Origin: Sneathiella sp.
GTDB taxonomy: Bacteria; Pseudomonadota; Alphaproteobacteria; Sneathiellales; Sneathiellaceae
Length of the DNA: 64,000 nucleotides
Direction: 5' to 3'
NCBI GenBank assembly: GCA_017643685.1
Contig: JAEPMY010000005.1
Span: 1-64,000, forward strand
Shown: one piece after another, positions 40,511-49,134 of the stretch
How positions within the stretch are numbered: the stretch's first letter is position 1
Layout: each line of letters starts with the position of its first letter
Translations under genes and position numbers: made by a program
The notes under the pieces: generated by a model
The model's input: the letters and a program-made list of their open reading frames with translations, nothing else
Databases searched by the model: none
Told to the model about the DNA's origin: nothing

Positions 40511-42442
40511 ATGTTACGCAAAATACTTCTCACAAGTGCGTTGGGGTGCGCGCTTTTCCTGCCATCTATCGGGTCGGCTGAGACACTGGCTATTCGGCCA
40601 GCAACACCAAACCCGCTGGGGGCGCTTGAAAAACTTTATGTGCTGAACGGGAACGCAACTGCCGATGAGGCGTTGTCACTGGACGCTGCGCCATCCGAAA
40701 CATCCCTGAAAAGGGGCGAGACCAAAAAGGTTCGCATCCTCCATATCAACGATATTCATAATCGGCTGGTGGAGTTTCACCGTAAAGGGGATACCCACCG
40801 TATGGCACAGATTGCGAAAATCGTGAATGACGCCCGCGCAGAAGCCGCGGCCACTGGCGAAAAGGTTCTGTTCCTCAGCATTGGGGATGAGCATATCGGC
40901 ACCGCATGGGACGAGTTGATGGGGGCGAGCGCGGATGAGTTTCAGATGAGCGCGCCTTATCATGCGTTGTCCAAGGCTGGACTTGATATGGCAGCGGTGG
41001 GGAACCACGAGCTGGACAAAGGATCCGCCGTCTTGGCACGGATGATTGAGCAGGATGCTGATTTCCCGGTTCTGACGGCAAATTTGAGCGGCTCTAAATT
41101 CAATATGCCTTGGGCGCCGGCCGCGATTGGTGTGGTGAACGGCGTGCGTATTGGCTTTATTGGCCTGACATCCGTCATTGATACCTATCTTGAGACTGAA
41201 GCCGACCCGAACCTGAAAGGCTATAATCCGGCAGAAGTGGCAGGCCGTCTGGCCGCGGCAATGAATGATCATGTGGATATGATCCTGATCGCCAGCCATG
41301 TTGGATATAACGGCAAGCTTGGGGATGGTCAGATCGCGAAATATGATCTGGAAATGGGGGATGTCCAAATCGCTGAAGCGGTTGCCAAGGTGGCCAAGAA
41401 GCCGGCGTTACTGCTGGGTGGTCATACCCATACGGTTTTGAACAAAAACGGTTTTTCCGACGATACCATCATTTCTGGTGTGCCTGTTGCGCAAGCTGGT
41501 GAATATGGCCGTTATGTCGGTGATACAACGGTTGCCCTGACGCTGAAAGAGGGCGGTAAAATTGAAGCGGCATACGAGACCAAACTGATCGCGACCAAAG
41601 GCCGCAAAGATGAAACCGAAGCCGATTATGATGTGGCCTATCAGAAGAATGTTCTGGACCCGATCAAAGCGGTTTTGGATAAGCGTCTTGAAGCCCCAAT
41701 CGGTAAAGTGATCCCGTCAAAAGCGCTTGAGCAGGCAGAGGTTGTTGAGAAGCGCTATATCGGCGAGACGGCCATTGCCAACTTTATGAATGACGCAATT
41801 GTGGAGCGGAGTAAAAACTGGACCACAGGTAAGGTGGATTTTGCAGCCTTTAACGCGACCGGTATGGGCGGCGTTGATATGGAAGGGGATCTGACCTACG
41901 CAGAATGGTATAACGTGATGCCATATGCGGATGAGATTTTGGTTTATGAACTGACCGGTGCGGATCTGAAAGAGATTATTGAAGATAATGCCCGCCGGGT
42001 GTTACGCCCAGAAGAGCTGAAGAAAAATGGCGGTCCGCTTGATCCTTCCAAATTTATCTCCCGCGGTTTCCAGCATTATTCAGCTGGCGTTCGCTATGAG
42101 ATTGAGCTTGGGTCAAATGCGTTGGAGACCAAAGCGGTGAATATAACCCTGAACGGTGAGCCAGTTGAGACGGTTCTGGATCGGAAATATAAGGTGGTTT
42201 TCAATTCTTATGTGTCTAATGGCCGCGAAGGGTATGACGGCGGCGCGATCAAAGGTCTGCCACCTGAGATCAAAGGCTACAATATGGAAGCCAAGCGCAA
42301 AGAAGTCGCGAAAAATACATATTTGCTCTACCGCGGGCAGATCATCGACTTTATCCAAAACGAAGCCAAGGGCATCGTTGGAGAGAAAACCGGCGCCAAA
42401 TATGACCAACGTGTGGTGGTTCGGGGACCCGGTGTAAATTAG
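40511..42442 (+). CDS. 5'-nucleotidase / 2',3'-cyclic phosphodiesterase family metallophosphatase
   Basis: A 643-residue exported enzyme (start at 40511; an ATG at 40499 adds four residues). The signal peptide ends PSIGSA-ETL. The metallophosphatase domain has ILHINDIHNRL, LSIGDEHIGTAWDE, VGNHELDKG and LLLGGHTHTV, the two-metal site. The C-terminal nucleotidase domain has FNATGMGGVDMEGDLTYAEW and YNVMPYADEILVYELTG. It should release phosphate from extracellular or periplasmic nucleotides. The Pho-box-like array upstream and a strong terminator after it suggest a single-gene, phosphate-starvation unit. Confidence 0.92.
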   Translation: MLRKILLTSALGCALFLPSIGSAETLAIRPATPNPLGALEKLYVLNGNATADEALSLDAAPSETSLKRGETKKVRILHINDIHNRLVEFHRKGDTHRMAQIAKIVNDARAEAAATGEKVLFLSIGDEHIGTAWDELMGASADEFQMSAPYHALSKAGLDMAAVGNHELDKGSAVLARMIEQDADFPVLTANLSGSKFNMPWAPAAIGVVNGVRIGFIGLTSVIDTYLETEADPNLKGYNPAEVAGRLAAAMNDHVDMILIASHVGYNGKLGDGQIAKYDLEMGDVQIAEAVAKVAKKPALLLGGHTHTVLNKNGFSDDTIISGVPVAQAGEYGRYVGDTTVALTLKEGGKIEAAYETKLIATKGRKDETEADYDVAYQKNVLDPIKAVLDKRLEAPIGKVIPSKALEQAEVVEKRYIGETAIANFMNDAIVERSKNWTTGKVDFAAFNATGMGGVDMEGDLTYAEWYNVMPYADEILVYELTGADLKEIIEDNARRVLRPEELKKNGGPLDPSKFISRGFQHYSAGVRYEIELGSNALETKAVNITLNGEPVETVLDRKYKVVFNSYVSNGREGYDGGAIKGLPPEIKGYNMEAKRKEVAKNTYLLYRGQIIDFIQNEAKGIVGEKTGAKYDQRVVVRGPGVN

Positions 42443-42466
42443 GCCAGTAGGCCTGCGAGGGGGAGA

Positions 42467-42491
42467 GGGCGGCCATGTGCCGCCCTTTTTT
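42467..42491 (+). terminator. Terminator after the 5'-nucleotidase
   Basis: GGGCGGC-CATGT-GCCGCCC followed by six T's (42486-42491), 25 bases after the stop. Confidence 0.92.
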
Positions 42492-42519
42492 GTTGTGCAG
42501 ATGTATTTGTTCGTTTAAG

Positions 42520-42540
42520 TTAGTTTAAAAAATAAACTAA
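42520..42540. promoter_or_regulatory. Inverted repeat upstream of the MATE transporter
   Basis: TTAGTTTA-AAAAA-TAAACTAA, an 8-bp perfect inverted repeat 23 bases before the transporter start. It is a plausible repressor operator; no regulator gene is adjacent. Confidence 0.45.
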
Positions 42541-42562
42541 TAATAAAAACAATGAGAAGGAT

Positions 42563-43957
42563 ATGGCATCTGCAGATATTAAATCGGTATCCACGCCAAA
42601 CAGAATGGCCACCCTGATCGAACAGCCGATTATTCCCACCCTTTGTCGGATGGCGGCCCCCAACGCGTTGGGCTTCTTCGTGGCCTCCTGCGTTTCAATT
42701 GCAGAGATGTGGTTTGTCGGGCAGCTAGGCACTGCTTCGTTAGCCGGACTGGCGCTTGCCTTTCCGTTGGTGATGTTAATGCAGATGCAAAGCAACGGAT
42801 CCGTGGGCGGGGTCATTGCGGCCATGGTGGCCCGCGCCATGGGGGCGGGAGATATTGGCCGCGCCAATGGCATTTTGTGGCATGCCATTGGTGTCGGGAG
42901 CATCCTATCGGCGGTCTACGCGGGGCTTTATTTTCTGTTTGGGGAAATGCTGTTTCAGTTTCTTGGGGGGAATTCGGAAGCCCTTAAAGAAGCCCTCACA
43001 TACGGGAATTTTGTTTTTGCCCTGATTTTCTGTCTTTGGATGTTCAATATGTGCGGCAGCGTTCTTCGCGGGGCCGGGGATATGCAAAGTCCCGCCACGG
43101 GGATGGTGGTTGTCGCCGCCGTACAGGTAACGTTATCAGGCCTTTTATGTCTTGGGGGGCTAGGGCTTCCCGCGCTCGGGATTAAGGGGATTGCGATCGG
43201 CACGATCGTCGCACAGGCGACGGGATGGGCGTTTCTAACGCTGCGCCTTCGTTCTGGTCGGAGCTCTGTTCGTTTTACGCGCCACGCCTTGAAACTGGAT
43301 GGGGACATTATTCGGGCGATTTTGAAAAATGGTATGATCGCAACCGTGAACCCGTTCCTGACGGTTATCTCCATCATTGTGATTACTGCATTTGTTGGCC
43401 GATATGGGGTGGCCGCCATCGCGGGATATGGCATTGGGACACGGCTTGAATTTATCCTGATCCCGATCGTGTTTGGATTTGGCGCAGCGATGATTTCACT
43501 TGTGGGGTCCAACATTGGGGCGGGGCGGATCGTCAAAGCGGAACAGGTGGGTTGGACTGGTGCCGGGATCAGCGCGGTGATTTGCGGCTTGATCGGCTTG
43601 ACAGTGGCGCTCTTCCCGATGGTGTGGGCCGATCATTTCAGCCAATCGGCTGAGGTGTTAAATGTCAGCTATAATTATCTGAAAATCGTTGGGCCGTTCT
43701 ATTTCTTTTTCGGGCTTGGGCTATCACTGTTCTTTGCATCGCAGGGGGCACATGCGCTCACCTGGCCAGTGATTGCAAACCTGATCAGGCTTGGGATTGC
43801 CGTGGGCGGTGGATATGTGGCCATCCAATATTTCAAAGTGGAACTGGATGGCCTGATGGGGGTTGTCTCTGCCAGCCTTGCAGCTTATGGCATCATCGTC
43901 GCATTGGCGCTCAAATTTGGGGCGTGGCGCCGTGCAAACCCGGATGTCATGCCTTAA
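42563..43957 (+). CDS. MATE-family multidrug/cation efflux transporter
   Basis: A 464-residue membrane protein with about twelve helices in two similar halves. MATE features are PTLCRMAAPNALGFFVASCV, EMWFVGQLGTASLAGLALAF, SNGSVGGVIAAMVARAMGAG in the first half and GYGIGTRLEFILIPIVFGFG in the second. It exports drugs or metabolites using a sodium or proton gradient. AGAAGGA precedes the ATG. Its specificity cannot be read from sequence. Confidence 0.93.
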   Translation: MASADIKSVSTPNRMATLIEQPIIPTLCRMAAPNALGFFVASCVSIAEMWFVGQLGTASLAGLALAFPLVMLMQMQSNGSVGGVIAAMVARAMGAGDIGRANGILWHAIGVGSILSAVYAGLYFLFGEMLFQFLGGNSEALKEALTYGNFVFALIFCLWMFNMCGSVLRGAGDMQSPATGMVVVAAVQVTLSGLLCLGGLGLPALGIKGIAIGTIVAQATGWAFLTLRLRSGRSSVRFTRHALKLDGDIIRAILKNGMIATVNPFLTVISIIVITAFVGRYGVAAIAGYGIGTRLEFILIPIVFGFGAAMISLVGSNIGAGRIVKAEQVGWTGAGISAVICGLIGLTVALFPMVWADHFSQSAEVLNVSYNYLKIVGPFYFFFGLGLSLFFASQGAHALTWPVIANLIRLGIAVGGGYVAIQYFKVELDGLMGVVSASLAAYGIIVALALKFGAWRRANPDVMP

Positions 43958-43961
43958 GCTA

Positions 43962-44468
43962 TTAGCCTTGCAGGCGTTTCAACCAGTTCATTACACGGGC
44001 CTTGTTCGCACCAAGGTCTGAATGCCCGTAAATGGAACGGCTATAAATTCTGATGGTCGATTTTCCCTCTTCTAGCGGGACGACCTGAACGGAGATTATG
44101 TCAGGCCAGCGCATGACAGGGGTGCGCACCAGAATATCCATCTGATTGTTCTGGTCCATTCGCACTTCGGTATTCGGCATTTCCAGAAGCAGGGCATCCA
44201 AACGGCCCTTCAGCTCATCCGCAGATCGATCAAATAACGGCGGTGCGGCGCTTGCAGGTGTGCCCTTGCACACATCATCTTCGCATAGCAGGAACCAGTT
44301 AGGCTTGTTCGGTGCCTCGACGGTTGTGAAATCAATCAGCCCGGCAGGTTTAGCCGACAGCATATTGTCCCAGATCGGCGTGAGACGTAACAGTGCCACA
44401 AGGATGATAAGTGAAATTAGTCCATACAGAATGATTTGCAGCATTTTTCGAATGCCCCCATTTGCCAT
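43962..44468 (-). CDS. DUF1499 membrane-anchored protein
   Basis: A 168-residue protein with an N-terminal helix (LQIILYGLISLIILVALLRL) and a soluble domain containing PNTEVRMDQNNQMDILVRTP, IISVQVVPLEEGKSTIRIYS and RSIYGHSDLGANKARVMNWL, the DUF1499 signature. The start may be 44468 or, with GGGGG in front, 44444. It is convergent with the MATE gene, ending 5 bases from it. Function unknown, probably at the cytoplasmic membrane. Confidence 0.8.
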   Translation of the reverse strand: MANGGIRKMLQIILYGLISLIILVALLRLTPIWDNMLSAKPAGLIDFTTVEAPNKPNWFLLCEDDVCKGTPASAAPPLFDRSADELKGRLDALLLEMPNTEVRMDQNNQMDILVRTPVMRWPDIISVQVVPLEEGKSTIRIYSRSIYGHSDLGANKARVMNWLKRLQG

Positions 44469-44705
44469 TATTTAAATCACCACTTCTTTGTTCGGTCGGG
44501 GTTTCATCACTACAGATATGATAGAATGCCCGTCCCATCAAGGCTCCCCCACCGCCGACATATATGATAGATCACTGGAATGTGATGTTCACATTTTTGT
44601 GAGCGGGGGTGCAAGCCGCGCACGCGCAGCATGACACATATGCAGTTATCCGATTTGCGGTGCCGCAGATATGCGGTAGATTAGAGGGGGTAGTGTTGAT
44701 GCATT

Positions 44706-44721
44706 AATTAACCGGTTAATT
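44706..44721. promoter_or_regulatory. Perfect 16-bp palindrome before the TRIC-type channel gene
   Basis: AATTAACCGGTTAATT lies 12 bases before the GTG start. Its length and position suggest an operator over the promoter or leader. Confidence 0.45.
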
Positions 44722-44732
44722 TAATTATAGGT

Positions 44733-45368
44733 GTGTTTTTGAATATCTCTCAGATGATCAGCATTCTGGATTTGGCCGGGGTCGCCGTTTTCGCCGCCAG
44801 CGGGAGCCTTGTGGCAAGCCGTAAGGAAATGGACTTAATCGGTTTCGGCTTGATGGCTGCGCTCACCGGAATGGGAGGCGGGACAATTCGCGACCTGATC
44901 CTCGGCCGGGAGGTGTTCTGGCTGCAATCTCAATCGCACGTTTTTGTCTGCCTTGTCGTGGCGGTTCTGGTGTTCTTTATCGCCCCTATGTTACAGCGCC
45001 GATTTACCGCGCTCCTTTGGGCGGATGCAGTTGGGCTATCGGTTTTTGCCGTCATGGGCACCCACATCGCCATGGTGGAAGGGGTCTATTGGCTGCAGGC
45101 GATTATCTTTGGCATGATGACCGCAACCTTTGGCGGCTTGATGCGAGATGTGATCGCAGGGGAAGCCTCCCTGTTTCTAAAGCCGGAGGTGTATGTCACC
45201 GCAACGTTAATTGGCGGGGCGGTCTATATGTTGCTGTTGCAATTTGCAATTTTCCAACCACTTGCGGCTGTACTTGCTGTTTTCGCAGCCTTCATCGTGC
45301 GCGCGGGCGGGATCATCTGGAAATGGGAGCTACCTAAATACAAACCACGTCCGGGCCGGGAATATTAA
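44733..45368 (+). CDS. TRIC/UPF0126-type membrane channel protein
   Basis: A 211-residue protein with about seven membrane helices in two similar halves, each with the family motif: FAASGSLVASRKEMDLIGFG with MGGGTIRDLILGREVFW, and VMGTHIAMVEGVYWLQAIIF with ATFGGLMRDVIAGE. The family covers trimeric cation channels and some glycine-transport-annotated proteins. The start is a GTG at 44733; an ATG at 44754 is possible. Its end overlaps the convergent lipoprotein gene by 4 bases. Confidence 0.9.
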   Translation: MFLNISQMISILDLAGVAVFAASGSLVASRKEMDLIGFGLMAALTGMGGGTIRDLILGREVFWLQSQSHVFVCLVVAVLVFFIAPMLQRRFTALLWADAVGLSVFAVMGTHIAMVEGVYWLQAIIFGMMTATFGGLMRDVIAGEASLFLKPEVYVTATLIGGAVYMLLLQFAIFQPLAAVLAVFAAFIVRAGGIIWKWELPKYKPRPGREY

Positions 45369-45829
45369 GTCGCGGGCGCTGGGCTCAGGCAGTTTTTGAT
45401 AATCTCATAACATTGACCACTGGTTACTTCGCTACCGTCATTGGTTCGGTAAGTAACGGCGGTGATCCGGGAATTTTCAAATGAAAATGTCGCGGTGCAT
45501 TGCCGTTTTTTCGGGATGGTCACCGGATAAGAGTAATAACCGCCGAACCAATGACCACGCGTTCCATATCCAAAGCTTGGGTAAAAACCAGGGCCCGGAT
45601 AAGGACCAGGTTCGTGTGTAATCCGCTCCGTATCATAGGCGGCATATTGACCGCCTTTTTCATCTTCCGTTTCCCGATCAGGTGCCCCCGCGCACATATA
45701 TAGCTCTGATTTGGTCATGCCAATCAGATCCGTTTTGGCACGTTCTGCCTCCAGCAAAGAGGTGTTGGCGCAGGCGGATAATAGCAAAATCGCTGGTAGA
45801 AGTGAGAGTTTGAGCGGATCGGAAACCAT
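45365..45829 (-). CDS. Small lipoprotein, function unknown
   Basis: A 154-residue lipoprotein with the lipobox LLLSAC-AN (Cys20). GMTKSELYMCAGAPDRETED resembles the first part of SmpA/BamE-like folds, followed by a Gly/Tyr/Pro-rich stretch (GPYPGPGFYPSFGYGTRGHW) and a closing beta region with Cys residues (RQCTATFSF, SGQCYEIIKNC) that may pair. It is probably in the outer membrane or periplasm. The role is unknown. Confidence 0.75.
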   Translation of the reverse strand: MVSDPLKLSLLPAILLLSACANTSLLEAERAKTDLIGMTKSELYMCAGAPDRETEDEKGGQYAAYDTERITHEPGPYPGPGFYPSFGYGTRGHWFGGYYSYPVTIPKKRQCTATFSFENSRITAVTYRTNDGSEVTSGQCYEIIKNCLSPAPAT

Positions 45830-45847
45830 AGATAGCCTTTCCTTGGG

Positions 45848-45882
45848 CGCGTTATCTCCTCACAACTTAAGGAGATAACGCG
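45848..45882 (-). terminator. Strong hairpin after the crotonase gene
   Basis: CGCGTTATCTCCT and AGGAGATAACGCG form a perfect 13-bp stem with a 9-base loop, 21 bases beyond the crotonase stop. There is no T-tract, so it may be a Rho-assisted or RNA-stabilising structure. Confidence 0.5.
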
Positions 45883-45902
45883 GCAAGAACAAGGCGGGGG
45901 GA

Positions 45903-46673
45903 TTACTTTTCAAACTCCCCGTGACGGCCTTCACCTTTTGAAAATTTGGCAGCGCCTGTGCTGGCTTCTTTTATAATAGCAGCGCGGGCACCATGCCATT
46001 CTTCCAATAATGCGGTTTTCTCATCCTTCCCATCCTGACTGTAGATGGTGTCGCGATCAGACATCATGGCAAGCGGTGGGAAGTTTGCTATTCGCTCCGC
46101 CAACTCAAAAGCATCGGAGAGTAATTGATCCGAGCTTGTGAGCCGGGTGATGAGACCAAGCTCCAATGCCTTCTGGGCGGAGACAGCCTCCCCCGTTAGC
46201 ATCATGTCCATTGCGGGACCTGCGCCAATAAGGCGGGGCAGGCGGGTCGGGGTGCCGTCACTCATGGGGACACCCCAGCGACGACAAAAGACCCCGAAAA
46301 CAGCCGTTTCGTCCGCCATACGAATATCACAATAAAGCGCAACGCCAAGACCACCAGCCACGGCATGACCGGAGATGGCGCCGATCAAAGGCTTGGAAAG
46401 GTGTTGATGGAGGGGGCCTTCAGGATGGCCAGCCCACGGAATATAGTCAGCCTTTTCAGAGACTTCTTTCAAATCGGCCCCAGCACAAAAACTGCCGCCG
46501 CTACCGGTGAGAATCGCCACCTTCTGGTTGTCATCCTGATCAAATTGCCGAAAAGCTTCTGCAAGCTGACAGGTAGCTTCTTTATCAAGCGCATTTCGGC
46601 TGTCAGTGCGGTTAATGGTGATCAGGCTAACCGCCCCCGTTGTCTCTGTCAGGATTTTGGATTGATCTGACAT
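45903..46673 (-). CDS. Crotonase-fold (enoyl-CoA hydratase/isomerase-like) protein lacking the usual Glu
   Basis: A 256-residue crotonase-superfamily protein. The oxyanion-hole regions are present: GSGGSFCAGADLKEVSEKAD and GAISGHAVAGGLGVALYCDI. Where typical hydratases have GxPE, this one reads VFGVFCRRWGVPMSDGTPTR, and the second catalytic Glu is Asp (PAMDMMLTG). Water addition to enoyl-CoA is therefore doubtful; isomerase, hydrolase or other CoA chemistry is possible. It lies 11 bases after the ABM monooxygenase gene and probably shares its promoter. Confidence 0.85.
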   Translation of the reverse strand: MSDQSKILTETTGAVSLITINRTDSRNALDKEATCQLAEAFRQFDQDDNQKVAILTGSGGSFCAGADLKEVSEKADYIPWAGHPEGPLHQHLSKPLIGAISGHAVAGGLGVALYCDIRMADETAVFGVFCRRWGVPMSDGTPTRLPRLIGAGPAMDMMLTGEAVSAQKALELGLITRLTSSDQLLSDAFELAERIANFPPLAMMSDRDTIYSQDGKDEKTALLEEWHGARAAIIKEASTGAAKFSKGEGRHGEFEK

Positions 46674-46684
46674 GTGAGCTGGTT

Positions 46685-46996
46685 TTAGGAAGCGGATGTC
46701 AGAATGTGGATAGCTTTATCTTCAACCAAATCTTTGGTTTTCTTGCCATATTCCTTCATATGATCAGAGACGGCATGTGCCATCAGATCTTCTTTGCTTT
46801 CCCATTTTTCAATAACGGCAAAGCTGTCTTCACCAAGCTGCGTTTGAAACGGACCCATGTCCGGTGCATCAACAACAGCCGCATACTCAATGCAGCCTTT
46901 TTCCGCGTGAACCGCAGGCACATTGGCGTTGAAGATATCCAAAACTTCGGCACGTTTTCCAGGTTTTGTGGTGATAATGGCGACAATATTCAGCAT
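46685..46996 (-). CDS. ABM-family (YgiN-like) monooxygenase
   Basis: A 103-residue ferredoxin-like dimeric protein from the ATG at 46996, with AAAGGA 7 bases upstream; a longer frame further up lacks this. The pattern LNIVAIITTKPGKRAEVLDI, then GCIEYAAVVDAP and FAVIEKWESKEDLMAHAVSD, is the antibiotic biosynthesis monooxygenase domain. Family members oxidise quinols or degrade haem, among other reactions. It pairs with the crotonase gene. Substrate unknown. Confidence 0.85.
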   Translation of the reverse strand: MLNIVAIITTKPGKRAEVLDIFNANVPAVHAEKGCIEYAAVVDAPDMGPFQTQLGEDSFAVIEKWESKEDLMAHAVSDHMKEYGKKTKDLVEDKAIHILTSAS

Positions 46997-47120
46997 GACG
47001 CGTCCTTTCATTTCTTGGTTTTTATCATTTGAAAGACTTGTGCTCAAGTGTGCCCCAATTCAATTCATTTATCTATCATAAAATCCTAAACCCCTGAGCT
47101 GATTAGAGTCTTTGAGCTTC

Positions 47121-47201
47121 TTTCATATGCAAAATTGATGTTTCATTTGCTTAAAGGAACTGAAAAATAACTTTCATAAAAACGTCATTTGCTTTCATTT
47201 G
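47121..47201. promoter_or_regulatory. Phased TTTCAT repeats upstream of the DeoR regulator
   Basis: TTTCAT occurs at 47121, 47141, 47172 and 47193, that is 20, 31 and 21 bases apart, close to whole helical turns. Two copies extend to TTTCATTTG. DeoR/GlpR-family repressors bind similar TTTCrTTT-type direct repeats, so this is a likely autoregulatory operator for the downstream regulator-transporter operon. Confidence 0.55.
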
Positions 47202-47238
47202 AAAATTTTCTTACCTTATTTGGCAAGGGAGAGGAACA

Positions 47239-48015
47239 ATGAAACCCGAAGAGCGAAAAGCCGAAATAGCGGATTTGGTCCGCCGCGAAGGATTTATGTC
47301 TGTCGATGATCTGGCAGAAAAATTCGACGTTACGACCCAGACAATTCGCAAAGATATCAATCAGTTATCCGAGGCTGGGCTGGTGTTTCGCCGCCACGGT
47401 GGCGTGGAGCCGATTACGGTAATGGCCAACCTGGCTTATGGAGTTCGCCAAGTTCTTAATCTGGATTTGAAGCGTCGCCTTGCCAGCTTGGCGGCTGATT
47501 ATATCGAAGATGGGGCCGTTCTCGCGTTCAGCATTGGAACAACCCCAGAGCTTGTGGCGCAGTCATTGGCCGCCAAAGAAGATCTGACCGTGATTACCAA
47601 CAACCTTGGGGTTGGCATGGCATGCCTTAGCTACAAAGGGTGCCGCGTGTTTATTGCAGGCGGAGAAATTCGCACATCTGATCGGGATATTGTTGGGCCA
47701 GAGGCCGCAAACTTCTTCGCCAAATACAAGGTTGATATCGGTATTTTCGGCATCGGCGGATTGGACCCTGAGGGGCATTTGCTCGACTTCCATGAGGAAG
47801 AGGTCATGGCCCGTCATTCGATTCTAGAAAACTGCCGCACCTCATTTCTGGTGATGGACCACACGAAGCTGAGCCGTCCGGCCCATGTGCGCGGCGGCCA
47901 TATCACAGATGTGGATTATGTCTTTTGCGACAAACCTTTGCCGGAAAACATCACGCGCCTGCTCGCGCAATCAAATACAAAATTTATCTGTCCCGAAGAG
48001 AAGGAAAGAGTATGA
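47239..48015 (+). CDS. DeoR/GlpR-family transcriptional regulator
   Basis: A 258-residue regulator with an N-terminal helix-turn-helix (MSVDDLAEKFDVTTQTIRKD, INQLSEAGLVFRRHGG) and a C-terminal phosphosugar-sensing domain (DGAVLAFSIGTTPELVAQSL, GGEIRTSDRDIVGPEA, VDIGIFGIGGLDPEGHL). It overlaps the following ABC ATPase gene by 4 bases, so the regulator and importer form one operon. The effector is probably a phosphorylated glycerol or sugar compound derived from the imported substrate. Confidence 0.93.
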   Translation: MKPEERKAEIADLVRREGFMSVDDLAEKFDVTTQTIRKDINQLSEAGLVFRRHGGVEPITVMANLAYGVRQVLNLDLKRRLASLAADYIEDGAVLAFSIGTTPELVAQSLAAKEDLTVITNNLGVGMACLSYKGCRVFIAGGEIRTSDRDIVGPEAANFFAKYKVDIGIFGIGGLDPEGHLLDFHEEEVMARHSILENCRTSFLVMDHTKLSRPAHVRGGHITDVDYVFCDKPLPENITRLLAQSNTKFICPEEKERV

Positions 48016-49076
48016 GCCGCATTGTCGTTGAAAATCTTGTAAAGCAGTTCGGGGATGCGGCCCCAGTGGTCAATGGTGTCTCCTTCGAGGTGGAAGAGGG
48101 CACATTGACGGTACTTCTGGGTGGCTCTGGCTGCGGTAAATCCACAATTCTGCGAATGATTTCAGGTCTTGAGGATATCACGTCTGGTTCCGTCAAGATC
48201 GGGGAGCGTGAAGTGGCAAATGTGGATGCCTCAAAACGGGGCGTCTCCATGGTGTTTCAGAACTACGCGTTGTTTCCACATCTTAGCGTTGCTGAAAACA
48301 TCCTGTTTGGTCTGAAAGTTCGGAAAGTCCCAACGGAAGAGCGCAATAAACGCTTGATGGATGCTGCTGAACTGGTGGGATTGGATGAATTGCTGGAGCG
48401 CAAACCAGCGCAGCTTTCCGGTGGTCAACGACAGCGTGTTGCCTTGGCCCGTACCATCGTGGCGCAGCAGCCTGTTTGCCTGATGGATGAGCCATTGTCC
48501 AATCTGGATGCGAAGCTCCGGGCCTCCATGCGGGCGGAAATCAGGGGGCTGCAGCAGCGCCTCGGTCTGACCATGATTTACGTGACTCACGATCAGGTGG
48601 AAGCCATGACCATGGCCGATCAGGTGGTGCTGCTGAATGAGGGTAAAGTGGCGCAAATGGCGTCCCCTGCTGATCTCTATGATTGGCCAGCGAGCACATA
48701 TGTAGCGAAATTCGTCGGTAGCCCCCCGATGAATGTGTTGAAAAGATCCGCAAATGCCCCTGCATTTTTGAAAAATTGGGAAGCAGGCTGGCGCGCCGGT
48801 GTTCGGGCTGAGGATGTGATCCTCGCCGATGAAGGATTATCAGGAGTAGTTGATAGCGTGGATTATCTGGGATCTGAGACCATTTTATGGGTGGCCGTTG
48901 GAGATCAGACAATTGCTTGCAAAATGCCGGGTCGGTCTACCGTGAAGGTGGGCGATGATGTGACCTGTGCATGGCAGGTAGAGAAGACACACTGGTTTGA
49001 TGAAACCGGGGTCCGGCGAGACGGTGTGCAGACCGCCTCGCCAACATCACAAGGGAGTGTTTCCCAAGGGATGTAA
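48012..49076 (+). CDS. ABC importer ATPase (UgpC/MalK-like)
   Basis: A 354-residue ATPase from the ATG at 48012, which overlaps the regulator's stop; an in-frame upstream extension lies within the regulator gene. Walker A GGSGCGKST, signature LSGGQRQRVALART, Walker B CLMDEPLSNLD and the H-loop IYVTHDQVEAMTM are followed by a TOBE-like regulatory domain (about 235-345). It is the energising subunit of the glycerol-phosphate or sugar importer encoded downstream. Confidence 0.93.
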   Translation: MSRIVVENLVKQFGDAAPVVNGVSFEVEEGTLTVLLGGSGCGKSTILRMISGLEDITSGSVKIGEREVANVDASKRGVSMVFQNYALFPHLSVAENILFGLKVRKVPTEERNKRLMDAAELVGLDELLERKPAQLSGGQRQRVALARTIVAQQPVCLMDEPLSNLDAKLRASMRAEIRGLQQRLGLTMIYVTHDQVEAMTMADQVVLLNEGKVAQMASPADLYDWPASTYVAKFVGSPPMNVLKRSANAPAFLKNWEAGWRAGVRAEDVILADEGLSGVVDSVDYLGSETILWVAVGDQTIACKMPGRSTVKVGDDVTCAWQVEKTHWFDETGVRRDGVQTASPTSQGSVSQGM

Positions 49077-49134
49077 CCTGATGGTGCGCGAGGTCGCATT
49101 GTCAAACACCAAACAGGAAGAAGGATTATAAACC

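Noticed and set aside
47925-48011. Longer start for the importer ATPase
   Set aside because: The extension lies inside the regulator gene in another frame, and the ATP-binding fold begins right after the ATG at 48012.
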